Shown here: one piece after another, positions 16,122 to 25,203 of the stretch
Layout of the letters: each line of letters starts with the position of its first letter
Numbering within the stretch: position 1 is the first letter of the stretch
Source: Hungatella sp.
Lineage (GTDB): Bacteria > Bacillota > Clostridia > Lachnospirales > Lachnospiraceae
Reading direction: 5' to 3'
Assembly (NCBI GenBank): GCA_022792815.1
Contig: JAAWBS010000035.1
Location: 1 to 64,000, forward strand
Length of the DNA: 64,000 nucleotides
Made by a program: the position numbers and the translations under genes
The notes under the pieces: model-generated
Seen by the model: only the letters and a program-made list of their open reading frames with translations
The model's database searches: none
What the model was told of the DNA's origin: nothing

Positions 16122-16926
16122 TTGATCTCAGCTGCCAAAAAGCCACGGCGCCGGCGGCAGCCACATTAAGAGAGTCCACGCCGTGAAACATGGGGATCCG
16201 CACGGTGTAGTCGCAGTCTGCGATGGTCCGGGGGGACAGGCCGTCCCCCTCGGATCCCAGGATCACGGCCAGCTTATCCTGAGCCGTGAGGACAGGGTCC
16301 TCGACGCTGACAGACCGGTCACACAGGGCCATGGCGGCTGTCCGAAAGCCAAGGTCTCTTAGGAGCGGCACCGGAGATTCCCCCTCCAGGTAAGTCCAGG
16401 GAATCTGGAACACCGTGCCCATGCTGACCCTTATGGCACGGCGGTAAAGGGGATCGCAGCAGGACGGGGTCAACAGCACGGCATCCATGCCCAGGGCGGC
16501 GGCACATCGGATGATGGCGCCCGTGTTGGTAGGGTTCATCACATGTTCCAGCACGGCGACGCGGTGTGCTCCCGCGCAGATGTCTTCTGGGGCCGGAAGC
16601 CGGCGGCGTCTCATGGCGCACAGCATGCCCCGTGTCAGATGGAACCCGGTCAGCCGTGTCAGGATCCGGGAGTCGGCGGTGTAGGCGGGGATGTCCCCGC
16701 AGCGCTCAAAGACCTGCCTGGTGTGGCCGTCCATAGGCTTTTCTTCGAAAAGCATGGAGACAGGACGGTATCCGCCATCCAGAGCCCGCTCGATGACTTT
16801 GGGGCTCTCCGCGATAAAAAGCCCTTTCTGCGGCTCATGACAGCGGAGAAGCTGTACCTCTGACATTCTGGCGTAGACATCCAGCTCTGTGGCGGCCAGG
16901 TCTGTGATCGGGATGATATGGGGCAT
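16099..16926 (-). CDS. TrmH/SpoU-family RNA 2'-O-methyltransferase
   Basis: The 275-residue protein has a substrate-binding N-terminal part and a C-terminal SPOUT trefoil-knot domain. The three family motifs are EHVMNPTNTGAIIRCAAALG, VILGSEGDGL and IPMFHGVDSLNVAAAGAVA. These enzymes methylate ribose 2'-OH in rRNA or tRNA using SAM. The target nucleotide cannot be read from the sequence. A GGAGG site precedes the ATG. It runs opposite to the peptide-use genes on either side. Confidence 0.9.
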   Translation of the reverse strand: MPHIIPITDLAATELDVYARMSEVQLLRCHEPQKGLFIAESPKVIERALDGGYRPVSMLFEEKPMDGHTRQVFERCGDIPAYTADSRILTRLTGFHLTRGMLCAMRRRRLPAPEDICAGAHRVAVLEHVMNPTNTGAIIRCAAALGMDAVLLTPSCCDPLYRRAIRVSMGTVFQIPWTYLEGESPVPLLRDLGFRTAAMALCDRSVSVEDPVLTAQDKLAVILGSEGDGLSPRTIADCDYTVRIPMFHGVDSLNVAAAGAVAFWQLRSKEEKDRL

Positions 16927-16953
16927 GGACGGACCTCCTTGACAGTCAGTGGT

Positions 16954-18129
16954 TTACTTTTTCAGTGCCAGTTCATAGATGCCTAAAAGCATCTCGCATC
17001 CCACGGCCAGGGCCTGCTCGTCCGGGCACATGAAGGCGCTGTGGAGGGGATAGTAGGTTCCGGAACAGTCGCCGCCTACGCCCAGGAAGAAATGTCCCCC
17101 TGTCCTGTGGAGCAGGTAGTAGGCAAAGTCTTCTCCCACCATGGAGGGATAGGTGTCATCCAGGGGAGAGTACCCCAGCTCTCTGGCGGCCTGGCGGATC
17201 AGTTCGGCGTGGTCGGCCGGATTGAATACGGCGGGATAGCTGTACTCGTATCTGACGGAAGCGGATCCCCCCATGGCCTTGGCTGTATGTTCGGCTATGG
17301 CGGTCATGCGGTCTGTGATCAGCTTCAGAGTGGACCCGTAGTAGGTGCGGATGGTTCCCACGATCTGAGCGCTCTCCTGGATCACGTTCTCCGTGGTTCC
17401 GCTGTGGATCTGGCAGCAGCTGACCACCGCGCTGTCACAGGGATGAACGCTGCGGCTTACGATCGTCTGGAAGGCCATGACCATCTGGCAGGCCATGACG
17501 ATGGGATCCACCGTATCCTGAGGCTTTGCGCCATGTCCGCTTTTTCCTTTTACATCCACCCAGAAGGTAGTGGGGCTTGCCATGACAGGGCCGTCTTTGC
17601 AGCCGATCTGGCCGGTCTTTAGCTCCGGCGCCACATGGAATCCGTAGTAGGCCTCCACGTCATCCAAAAGCCCGGCTTTGATCATGGGGGATGCGCCGCC
17701 GGGGAATTTCTCTTCCGAGGGCTGGAAGATCAGCACCACCGTGCCTTCTATGAGCTCCGGATGTCTGGCCATCACCAGGCCGAAGGCGAGGAGGACAGCC
17801 ATGTGACAGTCATGTCCGCAGGCGTGCATGATCCCGGGGTTTTCCGAGGCAAAGGGAAGGCCTGTCTCCTCCCGGATAGGCAGGGCATCGATGTCTGCCC
17901 GGAAGGCCAGGACCTTGCCGGGTCTTGTCCCCTCGATCCGGGCAACCAGGCCGTGGCCTGCCGGGTTCAAGGTGTATGAGATCGAATGTTTCTCCATGAC
18001 AGAGGCCAGGTATCCGGTGGTCTTCTCCTCCTGCATGGACAGCTCCGGATGGGCGTGGAGATATCTGCGGAACTCCACAGCCTCCCCATAGACCTGTTTG
18101 GTGTACGTTTTGATCAGTTCTTTGTTCAT
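16954..18129 (-). CDS. M20D-family amidohydrolase (N-acyl amino acid hydrolase type)
   Basis: The 391-residue protein has the full M20D metal-site pattern: FRADIDALPI, HACGHDCHMAVLL (about 105-117), FQPSEEKFPGG and, towards the end, a PSMVGEDFAYY run. The family hydrolyses N-acetyl, hippuryl or similar N-acyl amino acids. It lies upstream of the methyltransferase on the same strand, with its own promoter and a dyad operator in the leader. It reads away from the divergent ABC transporter and probably joins the same peptide and acyl-amino-acid use pathway. Confidence 0.88.
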   Translation of the reverse strand: MNKELIKTYTKQVYGEAVEFRRYLHAHPELSMQEEKTTGYLASVMEKHSISYTLNPAGHGLVARIEGTRPGKVLAFRADIDALPIREETGLPFASENPGIMHACGHDCHMAVLLAFGLVMARHPELIEGTVVLIFQPSEEKFPGGASPMIKAGLLDDVEAYYGFHVAPELKTGQIGCKDGPVMASPTTFWVDVKGKSGHGAKPQDTVDPIVMACQMVMAFQTIVSRSVHPCDSAVVSCCQIHSGTTENVIQESAQIVGTIRTYYGSTLKLITDRMTAIAEHTAKAMGGSASVRYEYSYPAVFNPADHAELIRQAARELGYSPLDDTYPSMVGEDFAYYLLHRTGGHFFLGVGGDCSGTYYPLHSAFMCPDEQALAVGCEMLLGIYELALKK

Positions 18130-18150
18130 GGCGGTTCTCCTTTTTGAGTT

Positions 18151-18164
18151 GGTAGAAATCTACC
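18151..18164. promoter_or_regulatory. Dyad operator GGTAGA-N2-TCTACC
   Basis: A perfect 14-bp dyad lies four bases downstream of the -10 box of the M20D gene promoter, close to its transcription start. This is a typical position for a repressor site. GntR-family operators often look like this, but no such gene is present in the window. Confidence 0.45.
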
Positions 18165-18168
18165 TTTC

Positions 18169-18196
18169 ATTATAAAAGTTCTCCGGAAAATTTCAA
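18169..18196 (-). promoter_or_regulatory. SigmaA-type promoter of the M20D amidohydrolase gene
   Basis: On the minus strand, TTGAAA (18196-18191), a 16-bp spacer and TATAAT (18174-18169), ahead of the dyad and an AAAAAGGAG ribosome site. Confidence 0.7.
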
Positions 18197-18394
18197 GATT
18201 TCCTGTCAAAACAATAGAACTTCTTTTGGACGGGGAGCAGGAGCGATGATTTGAAAACTGCCTGGGGCCGGAGATAACTTTATTTAATTAATAGAATACT
18301 TAAGAATCTTAAGAAAAAATGGAAAGACAGAGATGCCCGGAATTGGGATAAGATGGTTATTAGCGGGTTTATTGTAGATTCATAACATTTCATA

Positions 18395-18423
18395 TTGATT
18401 TACCGGTTAATCTATGATATATT
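18395..18423 (+). promoter_or_regulatory. SigmaA-type promoter of the peptide ABC transporter operon
   Basis: TTGATT (18395-18400), a 17-bp spacer and TATATT (18418-18423), about 70 bp before the substrate-binding protein start. The surrounding 18.24-18.43 kb is AT-rich with no gene. Confidence 0.6.
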
Positions 18424-18492
18424 AACTAAATAATATTTTCCGATGCATCCAGCCTTACGGCCGTGCAAATAAATTCACGAGGTGATAGTATT

Positions 18493-20088
18493 ATGAAAAA
18501 AAGAACACTGCGGCTTTTTGCCACCGCGATGGTCCTTTCTCTTGCCGCCAGCCTGTTTACCGGCTGCAGCTCAGGGAACAAAGGGGGGAGTTCCGACCCG
18601 ACCCAGGCAGGAGGGACAGCGGAGACCTCTGCTTCTTCAGGTGGTTCCGGAAGCTCTTCCGCATCCGGTAAGGACACTCTGATCATCGTAACCGCCAACG
18701 AGACGCCAAGCGTCACCACGAACCTGCACAACGCAGTAGCCGGTGATTATCTGAACAAGATGACCCATAACTCCCTGTTTTATATGGACGAGAACATGGC
18801 CGTGCAGCCGGACCTGGTTGAGAGCTATGAGAACCCCAGCGACACCGAGTGGATCTTCAAACTGAAACAGGGCGTAAAGTTCCACAACGGAGAAGAGATG
18901 AAAGCTGCAGACGTCAAGGCTTCTCTGGAGCTCTGCAAGACCTCCCCGGATGTGTCCCTGTACGGAAACTCCACCGGAACCATCGAGGTGGTTGACGACT
19001 ACACCGTGAAGATCACCACCGACGGCCCCCAGTCCGGTCTTTTGATTGACCTCTGCCACCACGGCAACGCGATCATCCCGGCAGCCCTGATCGAGAGCGG
19101 ACATGACTTCAACAAAGAGCCCATCGGCACCGGCCCATATAAGCTGACCTCATGGAAGAAGGGCGAGAGCCTGGAATTTGAGGCATTTGCAGACTACTTT
19201 AAGGGTGAGCCGCCTATCAAGAAGGTCATCTGGAAGGTGATCCCGGAGGGCTCCTCCCGTACCATGGCCCTTGAGGCAGGTGAGGCCGACCTGATCGTCG
19301 AGGTGGAGAACAACGACCTCTCCCGCCTGGCAGACAACTCCAAGGTAGCCGTGTTCAACGAGGGTTCCACCTCTCACAACTTTATGATGATCAACAATGA
19401 GAGAGCGCCCTTTGACAACATTAACTTCCGCCGCGCCATCGACGCTGCCATCGACAAGAACGCGATCATCCAGGTGGCCTTAAACGGCGCCGGCACGGTA
19501 GCCGACTCCATGGTTCCGGACTGCTTCCCGGGAACCACCAACGAAGGCGCTCCGACCTATGATGTGGAGAAGGCTAAGGCCTACTTTGCAGAGTCCGGAC
19601 TGAATGCTGCTGACTGCGGTTTCGCCCTGATCTGCTCCGACGATACCAAGCTCCGCGTGGGCCAGGTGATTCAGAGCTGTCTGAAGGAGAATCTCGGAAT
19701 CGACATCACTCTGGAGTCCATGGACCTTGCCACCTACCTTGACGTAACTGCCACCGGAGACTATGACGCTGCGATCGGCGGCTATACCGCCAACTCTCTG
19801 CTGGCTTACGCCCAGGGCGTTTACCACTCCGATGCCATCAACGCTTCCAACAAGACCCGTACCAACGAGCCGGAGATTGATGCTCTCATCGAGGAGCTTC
19901 AGGCAACCGTTGATCAGGCCGAGAATGAGAAGGTTGCCACGAAGTTCAACCTTGCCATCAACGAGCTGTGCCCCCAGATTCCACTGTATATGCGAAACAA
20001 TGTCCGCGCTTATGACTCCGGACTGGCAGGCTTCAATCTGAACGCAGGCGGCAATACCTACTATGACTGGATGAGTTGGGGAAACTAA
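18493..20088 (+). CDS. Peptide ABC transporter substrate-binding lipoprotein (family 5, DppA/OppA-type)
   Basis: The 531-residue protein starts at the ATG at 18493, which has GAGGTGA upstream and begins a clear lipoprotein signal: MKKRT, a hydrophobic core, then FTGCSSG with the lipobox Cys at 25. A Gly/Ser-rich spacer follows. The mature part has SBP family 5 features such as FKLKQGVKFHNGEEMKAADV and RRAIDAAIDKNAI. It would capture peptides outside the membrane for the four transporter genes that follow. The leaky terminator after it would keep it more abundant than the membrane subunits. Confidence 0.92.
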   Translation: MKKRTLRLFATAMVLSLAASLFTGCSSGNKGGSSDPTQAGGTAETSASSGGSGSSSASGKDTLIIVTANETPSVTTNLHNAVAGDYLNKMTHNSLFYMDENMAVQPDLVESYENPSDTEWIFKLKQGVKFHNGEEMKAADVKASLELCKTSPDVSLYGNSTGTIEVVDDYTVKITTDGPQSGLLIDLCHHGNAIIPAALIESGHDFNKEPIGTGPYKLTSWKKGESLEFEAFADYFKGEPPIKKVIWKVIPEGSSRTMALEAGEADLIVEVENNDLSRLADNSKVAVFNEGSTSHNFMMINNERAPFDNINFRRAIDAAIDKNAIIQVALNGAGTVADSMVPDCFPGTTNEGAPTYDVEKAKAYFAESGLNAADCGFALICSDDTKLRVGQVIQSCLKENLGIDITLESMDLATYLDVTATGDYDAAIGGYTANSLLAYAQGVYHSDAINASNKTRTNEPEIDALIEELQATVDQAENEKVATKFNLAINELCPQIPLYMRNNVRAYDSGLAGFNLNAGGNTYYDWMSWGN

Positions 20089-20113
20089 GGGATATATTCT
20101 AACCTGCATTGAG

Positions 20114-20149
20114 ACAGGGATCGGCCCTGGCGGGCCGGTTCCTGTTTTG
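20114..20149 (+). terminator. Intra-operon attenuating hairpin
   Basis: A long near-perfect hairpin (ACAGG-ATCGGCC with GGCCGGT-CCTGT) followed by TTTTG lies between the binding-protein gene and the first permease gene. Such elements commonly lower expression of the downstream subunits. Confidence 0.65.
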
Positions 20150-20194
20150 TGCTTTAAACAATTTTAATTTCACGAAAGGAGGAGATCACACAGG

Positions 20195-21124
20195 ATGATC
20201 AAGTTTATTATCAAACGTCTGCTGGCGCTGATCCCTGTTCTCCTGGGCGTCACCCTGCTGGTATTTTTTATCCTGGATCTGGCCCCCGGTGACCCTGCCA
20301 AAACCATTCTCGGCGAGCAGGCACGTCCCGAAGACATCGCTGCGCTCCGGGAGGAGATGGGACTGAACGATCCGTTTATCGTGCGCTATGGCCGCTATAT
20401 GTTCGACCTGGTTCAGGGAGACCTGGGAACTTCCTACAAGACCCGGGATCCCGTAGGCGAGGAGGTATGGGCCCGCCTTCCCAATACCATCACTCTGGCG
20501 CTGACCTCTACGGCTGTCGCTATCCTTCTTGCCCTGCCTTTGGGCATCATTGCCGCTATCAAGCAGAATACACTGTTTGACGGCATCAGTATGTTCATAT
20601 CCCTGTTGGGCATATCCATGCCGGTCTTCTGGATGGGACTTTTATTGATTCTGTTTTTCTCCGTAAAGCTGGGATGGTTTCCTGTGGCCGGAGCCGACCA
20701 GGGGATTAAGAGCCTGGTGCTGCCTTCCGTGGCTTTGGGCTTTATGCATATGGCCGCCATCGCCCGTACTACACGAAGCTCCATGCTGGAGACCATCCGT
20801 CAGGACTATATCCGCACCGTGCGGGCCAAGGGACTTCCGGAGCGGGATATCATTACCGACCACGCCCTCCGCAACGCATTGATTCCCACCACCACTGTCA
20901 TCGGCCTGCAGATCGGTCAGATGCTGGGCGGCTCCGTCCTCACGGAGAGCGTGTTCGCGTGGCCGGGCATCGGACGCTACATGATCCAGTCCATCCAGGG
21001 CCGTGACATCCCCTCGGTCATGGGCTGCATCATTATCTTTGCCATCGGCTTTGCGCTCATCAACCTGCTGGTGGACCTGATTTACGGTTTCATCGATCCC
21101 CGTATTAAAGCACAGTATAAATAG
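20195..21124 (+). CDS. Peptide ABC transporter permease (DppB-type)
   Basis: The 309-residue protein begins with the DppB-type leader MIKFIIKRLLALIPVLLGV and the LAPGDPA motif, and has about six membrane segments. The EAA loop that touches the ATPase reads DYIRTVRAKGLPERDII near 205-221. AAAGGAGGAG precedes the ATG. It pairs with the next permease gene 15 bp downstream. Confidence 0.93.
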   Translation: MIKFIIKRLLALIPVLLGVTLLVFFILDLAPGDPAKTILGEQARPEDIAALREEMGLNDPFIVRYGRYMFDLVQGDLGTSYKTRDPVGEEVWARLPNTITLALTSTAVAILLALPLGIIAAIKQNTLFDGISMFISLLGISMPVFWMGLLLILFFSVKLGWFPVAGADQGIKSLVLPSVALGFMHMAAIARTTRSSMLETIRQDYIRTVRAKGLPERDIITDHALRNALIPTTTVIGLQIGQMLGGSVLTESVFAWPGIGRYMIQSIQGRDIPSVMGCIIIFAIGFALINLLVDLIYGFIDPRIKAQYK

Positions 21125-21139
21125 GAAGGAGGAGAAAAA

Positions 21140-22033
21140 ATGAGCAAAGTTTCTGCCATAAATGAAAACGAACAGATTTCTGTCAAGAAAAAAAGTCAGT
21201 TCGCAGACGTCTGGAAGCGTCTCTGCCGCAATAAGACAGCCCTCCTGGGGCTGGTGATCGTCATACTTCTGGTTCTGATCGGTATCCTCTCTCCTATCAT
21301 CTTTGATTATGAGACACAGGTGATCAAGACCGACTATTCCAACACCCTGCAGCCTCCCTCTGCGGCCCATCCCTTCGGCACGGACGAACTGGGCCGAGAC
21401 ATTCTGATCCGTACCCTGTATGCCACTTCCACATCCCTCTCCATCGGTGTGGTCACGGTCATCGCGGCTCTGGCCGTCGGACTGGTGCTGGGCTCTGCAG
21501 CCGGATATTTCGGAGGCAAGACGGATATGATCATCATGCGCATCATGGATATTTTTCTGGCGATTCCCGGCACGCTTCTGGCCATCTGCATCATGGCATC
21601 TCTGGGCGGTTCCATCACGAACCTGGTGATCGCCATGGCAGTGTCATCTACCCCAAAGTTTGCTCGGGTGGTCCGCGGAGCGGTCATGACGGTCCGCGAT
21701 TCCGAATATGTAGAGGCGGCCCGTGCCATCGGCGCCAAGGATACGACCATTATCTTCCACGATGTTCTCCCCAACAGTCTGGCGCCCATTATCGTCCAGA
21801 CTACGCTGGAAGTGGCTACGGTGATCCTCTCCATCGCCGGGCTTTCCTTTATCGGCCTGGGGATCCCGGCTCCGAGGCCGGAGTGGGGTGCCATGCTTTC
21901 CGCTTCCCGTTCCTATATCCGAGACTACAGCTACATGTGTATGTTCCCGGGACTGGCGATCATGATTACCATCCTTTCCCTGAACCTTTTGGGCGACGGC
22001 CTGCGCGATGCCCTTGATCCCAGACTGCGCTAA
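21140..22033 (+). CDS. Peptide ABC transporter permease (DppC-type)
   Basis: The 297-residue protein has the cytoplasmic N-terminus and first membrane helix (about 32-54) typical of DppC/OppC. It carries HPFGTDELGRDILIR and the EAA loop EYVEAARAIGAKDTTII. It is the second channel half of the importer. GGAAGGAGG precedes the start, and 12 bp separate it from the first ATPase gene. Confidence 0.93.
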   Translation: MSKVSAINENEQISVKKKSQFADVWKRLCRNKTALLGLVIVILLVLIGILSPIIFDYETQVIKTDYSNTLQPPSAAHPFGTDELGRDILIRTLYATSTSLSIGVVTVIAALAVGLVLGSAAGYFGGKTDMIIMRIMDIFLAIPGTLLAICIMASLGGSITNLVIAMAVSSTPKFARVVRGAVMTVRDSEYVEAARAIGAKDTTIIFHDVLPNSLAPIIVQTTLEVATVILSIAGLSFIGLGIPAPRPEWGAMLSASRSYIRDYSYMCMFPGLAIMITILSLNLLGDGLRDALDPRLR

Positions 22034-22045
22034 GGAGGTGCCGAG

Positions 22046-23059
22046 ATGAGCGAAGATGTGAAGAAAGATTTAACCGCCGAAATCAAAGATCTGGTTGTGG
22101 AGTTCCGCACTGATTACGGCGTTGTTCAGGCGTTAAACGGACTGGAACTGGAGATTGAGAGGGGAAAGACCCTGGGACTGGTAGGCGAGACCGGCGCCGG
22201 AAAGACCACCACCGGACTTTCCCTGCTGCGTCTGATCCCAAACCCGCCGGGAGTCATCGTCTCCGGCTCCATAAAGCTTGACGGAAAGGACATTCTTTCC
22301 ATGAGCGACAAGGAGATGCAGGCCATCCGGGGCAAGACCGTGGCCATGATCTTTCAGGATCCCATGACATCCTTAGATCCGGTTATGACAGTGGAGCATC
22401 AGATCGCCGAGGTCATCAAGCTCCACGAGGAGGGGGGACAGGCGGAGGCATTAAAGAGGGCCCGTGAGATGCTGGAGCTGGTGGGAATTCCCGGAAGCCG
22501 CGGCAGCGAGTATCCCCATCAGTTCTCCGGCGGCATGAAGCAGCGTGTGGTCATCGCCATGGCTCTGGCCTGTAACCCGGAGCTTCTCATCGCCGATGAG
22601 CCGACCACGGCTCTGGACGTGACCATTCAGGCTCAGGTTTTGGAGATGATGAAGGGCCTTCGTGAGAAATACAATACATCCATGCTGATGATCACCCATG
22701 ATTTAGGGATTGTGGCGGAGATCTGCGACAAGGTTTCGGTGATCTATGCCGGCCACGTCATCGAGCACGGAACCCTTGAGGATATTTTCAAAAATACCCG
22801 CCACCCGTACACGGAGGGGCTGTTCAACTCCCTCCCCAACCTTGAGGATCGTCAGGCAGAGTTAAAGCCTATCAAGGGCCTGATGCCGGATCCCAGCAAC
22901 CTGCCCCAGGGCTGCGCCTTCTGCCCTCGCTGTGATTACGCCATGGATGTCTGCAAGACTCAAAAGCCGGGCCGGACCTACCGCACCGACACTCACTATG
23001 TGGAGTGTCATCTGTACAACAAGGACAATATTCAGGAAGGGAAGGTGAAAGGCCGATGA
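22046..23059 (+). CDS. Peptide ABC transporter ATP-binding protein (DppD-type)
   Basis: The 337-residue ATPase has Walker [10 protein letters not shown], signature [15 protein letters not shown], Walker [13 protein letters not shown] and the switch His in [10 protein letters not shown]. The C-terminal oligopeptide/dipeptide region carries the cysteine-rich [15 protein letters not shown]. It overlaps the next ATPase gene by 4 bp at ATGA. Its signature motif is canonical, unlike its partner's. Confidence 0.94.
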   Translation: MSEDVKKDLTAEIKDLVVEFRTDYGVVQALNGLELEIERGKTLGLVGETGAGKTTTGLSLLRLIPNPPGVIVSGSIKLDGKDILSMSDKEMQAIRGKTVAMIFQDPMTSLDPVMTVEHQIAEVIKLHEEGGQAEALKRAREMLELVGIPGSRGSEYPHQFSGGMKQRVVIAMALACNPELLIADEPTTALDVTIQAQVLEMMKGLREKYNTSMLMITHDLGIVAEICDKVSVIYAGHVIEHGTLEDIFKNTRHPYTEGLFNSLPNLEDRQAELKPIKGLMPDPSNLPQGCAFCPRCDYAMDVCKTQKPGRTYRTDTHYVECHLYNKDNIQEGKVKGR

Positions 23060-24009
23060 GCACACAGCCGCTGCTTGACGTTAGGAATTTAAAGAAATAT
23101 TTCAGCACACCCAAGGGGATGCTGCACGCCGTTGATGACGTCACCTTTACCATTGAAAAAGGAAAAACCCTTGGCGTGGTCGGCGAGTCCGGCTGCGGCA
23201 AGTCCACGACGGGGCGGGCCATCTTAAGGCTTCTGGAACCTACCTCGGGCCAGGTGATGTTCGAGGGTCAGGACGTGGTAAAACTGTCCAAGGAAGAGAT
23301 GCGTAAAAAGCGCACCGAGATGCAGATCATTTTCCAGGATCCGTTTTCCAGCCTGAATCCCCGTAAGACGGTGAGCCAGATCATCGCGGATCCGTTAAAG
23401 ATCAATAAGATCATCACCAACCCGGCCAAACGGATGGAGCGGGTCCGTGAGCTGATGGAGATCGTAGGCCTTGCCGACCGTCTGGTCAACACCTACCCCC
23501 ATGAGTTGGACGGAGGCCGCCGCCAGAGGATCGGCATCGCCCGGGCCCTGGCGCTGAACCCTAAGTTTATCGTATGTGACGAGCCGGTTTCAGCCCTGGA
23601 CGTTTCGATTCAGGCACAGATTTTGAACCTGATGAAGGAACTCCAGAAGAAGATGGGACTGACCTACATGTTCATCACCCATGATCTGTCGGTGGTCAAC
23701 CACTTCTCTGACGATATCGCCGTCATGTATCTGGGCAAGCTGATCGAGAAGGCTCCCTCTGAGGAGCTGTTTGAGAATCCGACTCACCCCTATACCAAGG
23801 CGCTCCTGTCCGCGATCCCGGTTCCGTCCTTGGACAACCGCAGAGAGCGGATCCTCTTAAAAGGTGAGATCACCTCACCCATCGAGCCGCCTGCGGCCTG
23901 CCGGTTTGCAAACCGCTGTCCCTATGCGACAGACCGCTGCAGGGGCGAGGAGCCGCAGCTTAAGGAGATCAGGCCGGGACATTTTGTTTCCTGCTTTTTG
24001 AGCGAGTAA
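23056..24009 (+). CDS. Peptide ABC transporter ATP-binding protein (DppF-type)
   Basis: The 317-residue protein starts at the ATG at 23056, coupled to the previous stop; an in-frame ATG 51 bp upstream is internal to that gene. It has Walker [12 protein letters not shown], Walker [13 protein letters not shown], the switch His in [10 protein letters not shown], and a C-terminal cysteine run [14 protein letters not shown]. The ABC signature reads LDGGRRQR in place of LSGGQRQR, so the conserved Ser is an Asp. I believe this variant recurs in clostridial DppF proteins. It may make one of the two ATP sites asymmetric. Confidence 0.93.
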   Translation: MSTQPLLDVRNLKKYFSTPKGMLHAVDDVTFTIEKGKTLGVVGESGCGKSTTGRAILRLLEPTSGQVMFEGQDVVKLSKEEMRKKRTEMQIIFQDPFSSLNPRKTVSQIIADPLKINKIITNPAKRMERVRELMEIVGLADRLVNTYPHELDGGRRQRIGIARALALNPKFIVCDEPVSALDVSIQAQILNLMKELQKKMGLTYMFITHDLSVVNHFSDDIAVMYLGKLIEKAPSEELFENPTHPYTKALLSAIPVPSLDNRRERILLKGEITSPIEPPAACRFANRCPYATDRCRGEEPQLKEIRPGHFVSCFLSE

Positions 24010-24040
24010 CGCAGAAAAAGAAAAACCGGAGGAAAGAAAG

Positions 24041-25186
24041 ATGTTATGCATTAAGAACGGCAGAATCCACGATATGGTGAATCCCCAGGTCTATGAGGGG
24101 GATATCCTTGTGGATGGAGGAAAGATAGTAAAGATCGGACAGAATCTGGATGTTCCCGCCGGGGGCGAGATCTGGGATGCCGCGGGGAAGGAAGTATATC
24201 CGGGATTTATTGATGCCCACAGTCATCTGGGCCTGGACGGCTACGGCATCGGATTTGAAGGCCAGGATTTCAATGAGGTAAATGATATCTGTGCCTGCCA
24301 TTTAAGAGGGATCGACAGTTTTAATCCTCTGGATCCCACCGTACATTCCGCGGCCATGGGCGGAGTCACCTGCGTGGGAACCGGCCCGGGAAGCGCCAAC
24401 GTGCTGGGAGGAACCTTCTTTGCGGTGAAGACCACAGGAAAAAGAGTGGATGATATGGTCGTGAAGAACCCTGTGGCCATGAAGTGCGCTTTCGGCGAGA
24501 ATCCCAAGCGCTTCCACAAAGACAAGACCAATTATGCCCGTATGTCCACGGCGGCTAAACTGAGGGAGATGCTGTTCAAGGCACAGGATTATCAGGCAAG
24601 GAAGGAAGCAGCAGGAGACGATGTCTTAAAGCAGCCGGCCTTTGACATGAAGATGGAGGCTCTGATCCCGGTGCTTAAGGGAGAGATCCCCTTAAAGGCT
24701 CACGCTCATCAGGCCAACGACATCCTGACCGCCATCCGCATCGCCAAAGAATTTGGCGTGAAGATGACTCTGGAGCATTGCACCGAGGGACATCTGATCG
24801 TGGATGAACTGGTGGGGGAGAATCTGCCCTGCGCAGTAGGCCCAAGCCTGGGTCATGCCACCAAGTTTGAGCTTCAGAATAAGACCTGGGCTACTCCCGG
24901 GATCCTGGCGGCAGCCGGCTGTCAGGTATCCATCATCACGGATGCGCCGGTGATCCCTCAGCAGCACTTGACTCTCTGTGCGGCCATGGCGGTGAAGGCG
25001 GGCATGGATCCCTACGAGGCCATGAAAGCCATCACAGTCAACCCCGCCAGACATCTGGGCATCGAGGACAGGGTAGGTACCCTGGAGGAAGGAAAGGATG
25101 CAGATATCCTGGTTTATAGCGGATGCCCGCTGGAAGTTGCCTCCGCGCTGGAGCTGGTGCTCATCGACGGCAGGAGAGTAGATTAA
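24041..25186 (+). CDS. Metal-dependent amidohydrolase (COG1228-like), copy 2
   Basis: The 381-residue protein is nearly identical to the product of 14927-16072, with the same length and metal motifs (DAHSHLGLDG, KAHAHQAND, LEHCTEGH, TDAPVIPQQH). Here the start is ATG with GGAGGAAAG upstream. It lies 31 bp after the second ATPase gene, so it belongs to the transporter operon. That suggests its substrate enters through this importer. The pair flanking the transporter implies duplication with both copies kept functional. Confidence 0.86.
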   Translation: MLCIKNGRIHDMVNPQVYEGDILVDGGKIVKIGQNLDVPAGGEIWDAAGKEVYPGFIDAHSHLGLDGYGIGFEGQDFNEVNDICACHLRGIDSFNPLDPTVHSAAMGGVTCVGTGPGSANVLGGTFFAVKTTGKRVDDMVVKNPVAMKCAFGENPKRFHKDKTNYARMSTAAKLREMLFKAQDYQARKEAAGDDVLKQPAFDMKMEALIPVLKGEIPLKAHAHQANDILTAIRIAKEFGVKMTLEHCTEGHLIVDELVGENLPCAVGPSLGHATKFELQNKTWATPGILAAAGCQVSIITDAPVIPQQHLTLCAAMAVKAGMDPYEAMKAITVNPARHLGIEDRVGTLEEGKDADILVYSGCPLEVASALELVLIDGRRVD

Positions 25187-25203
25187 AAGAGGGATGGCGG
25201 TTC

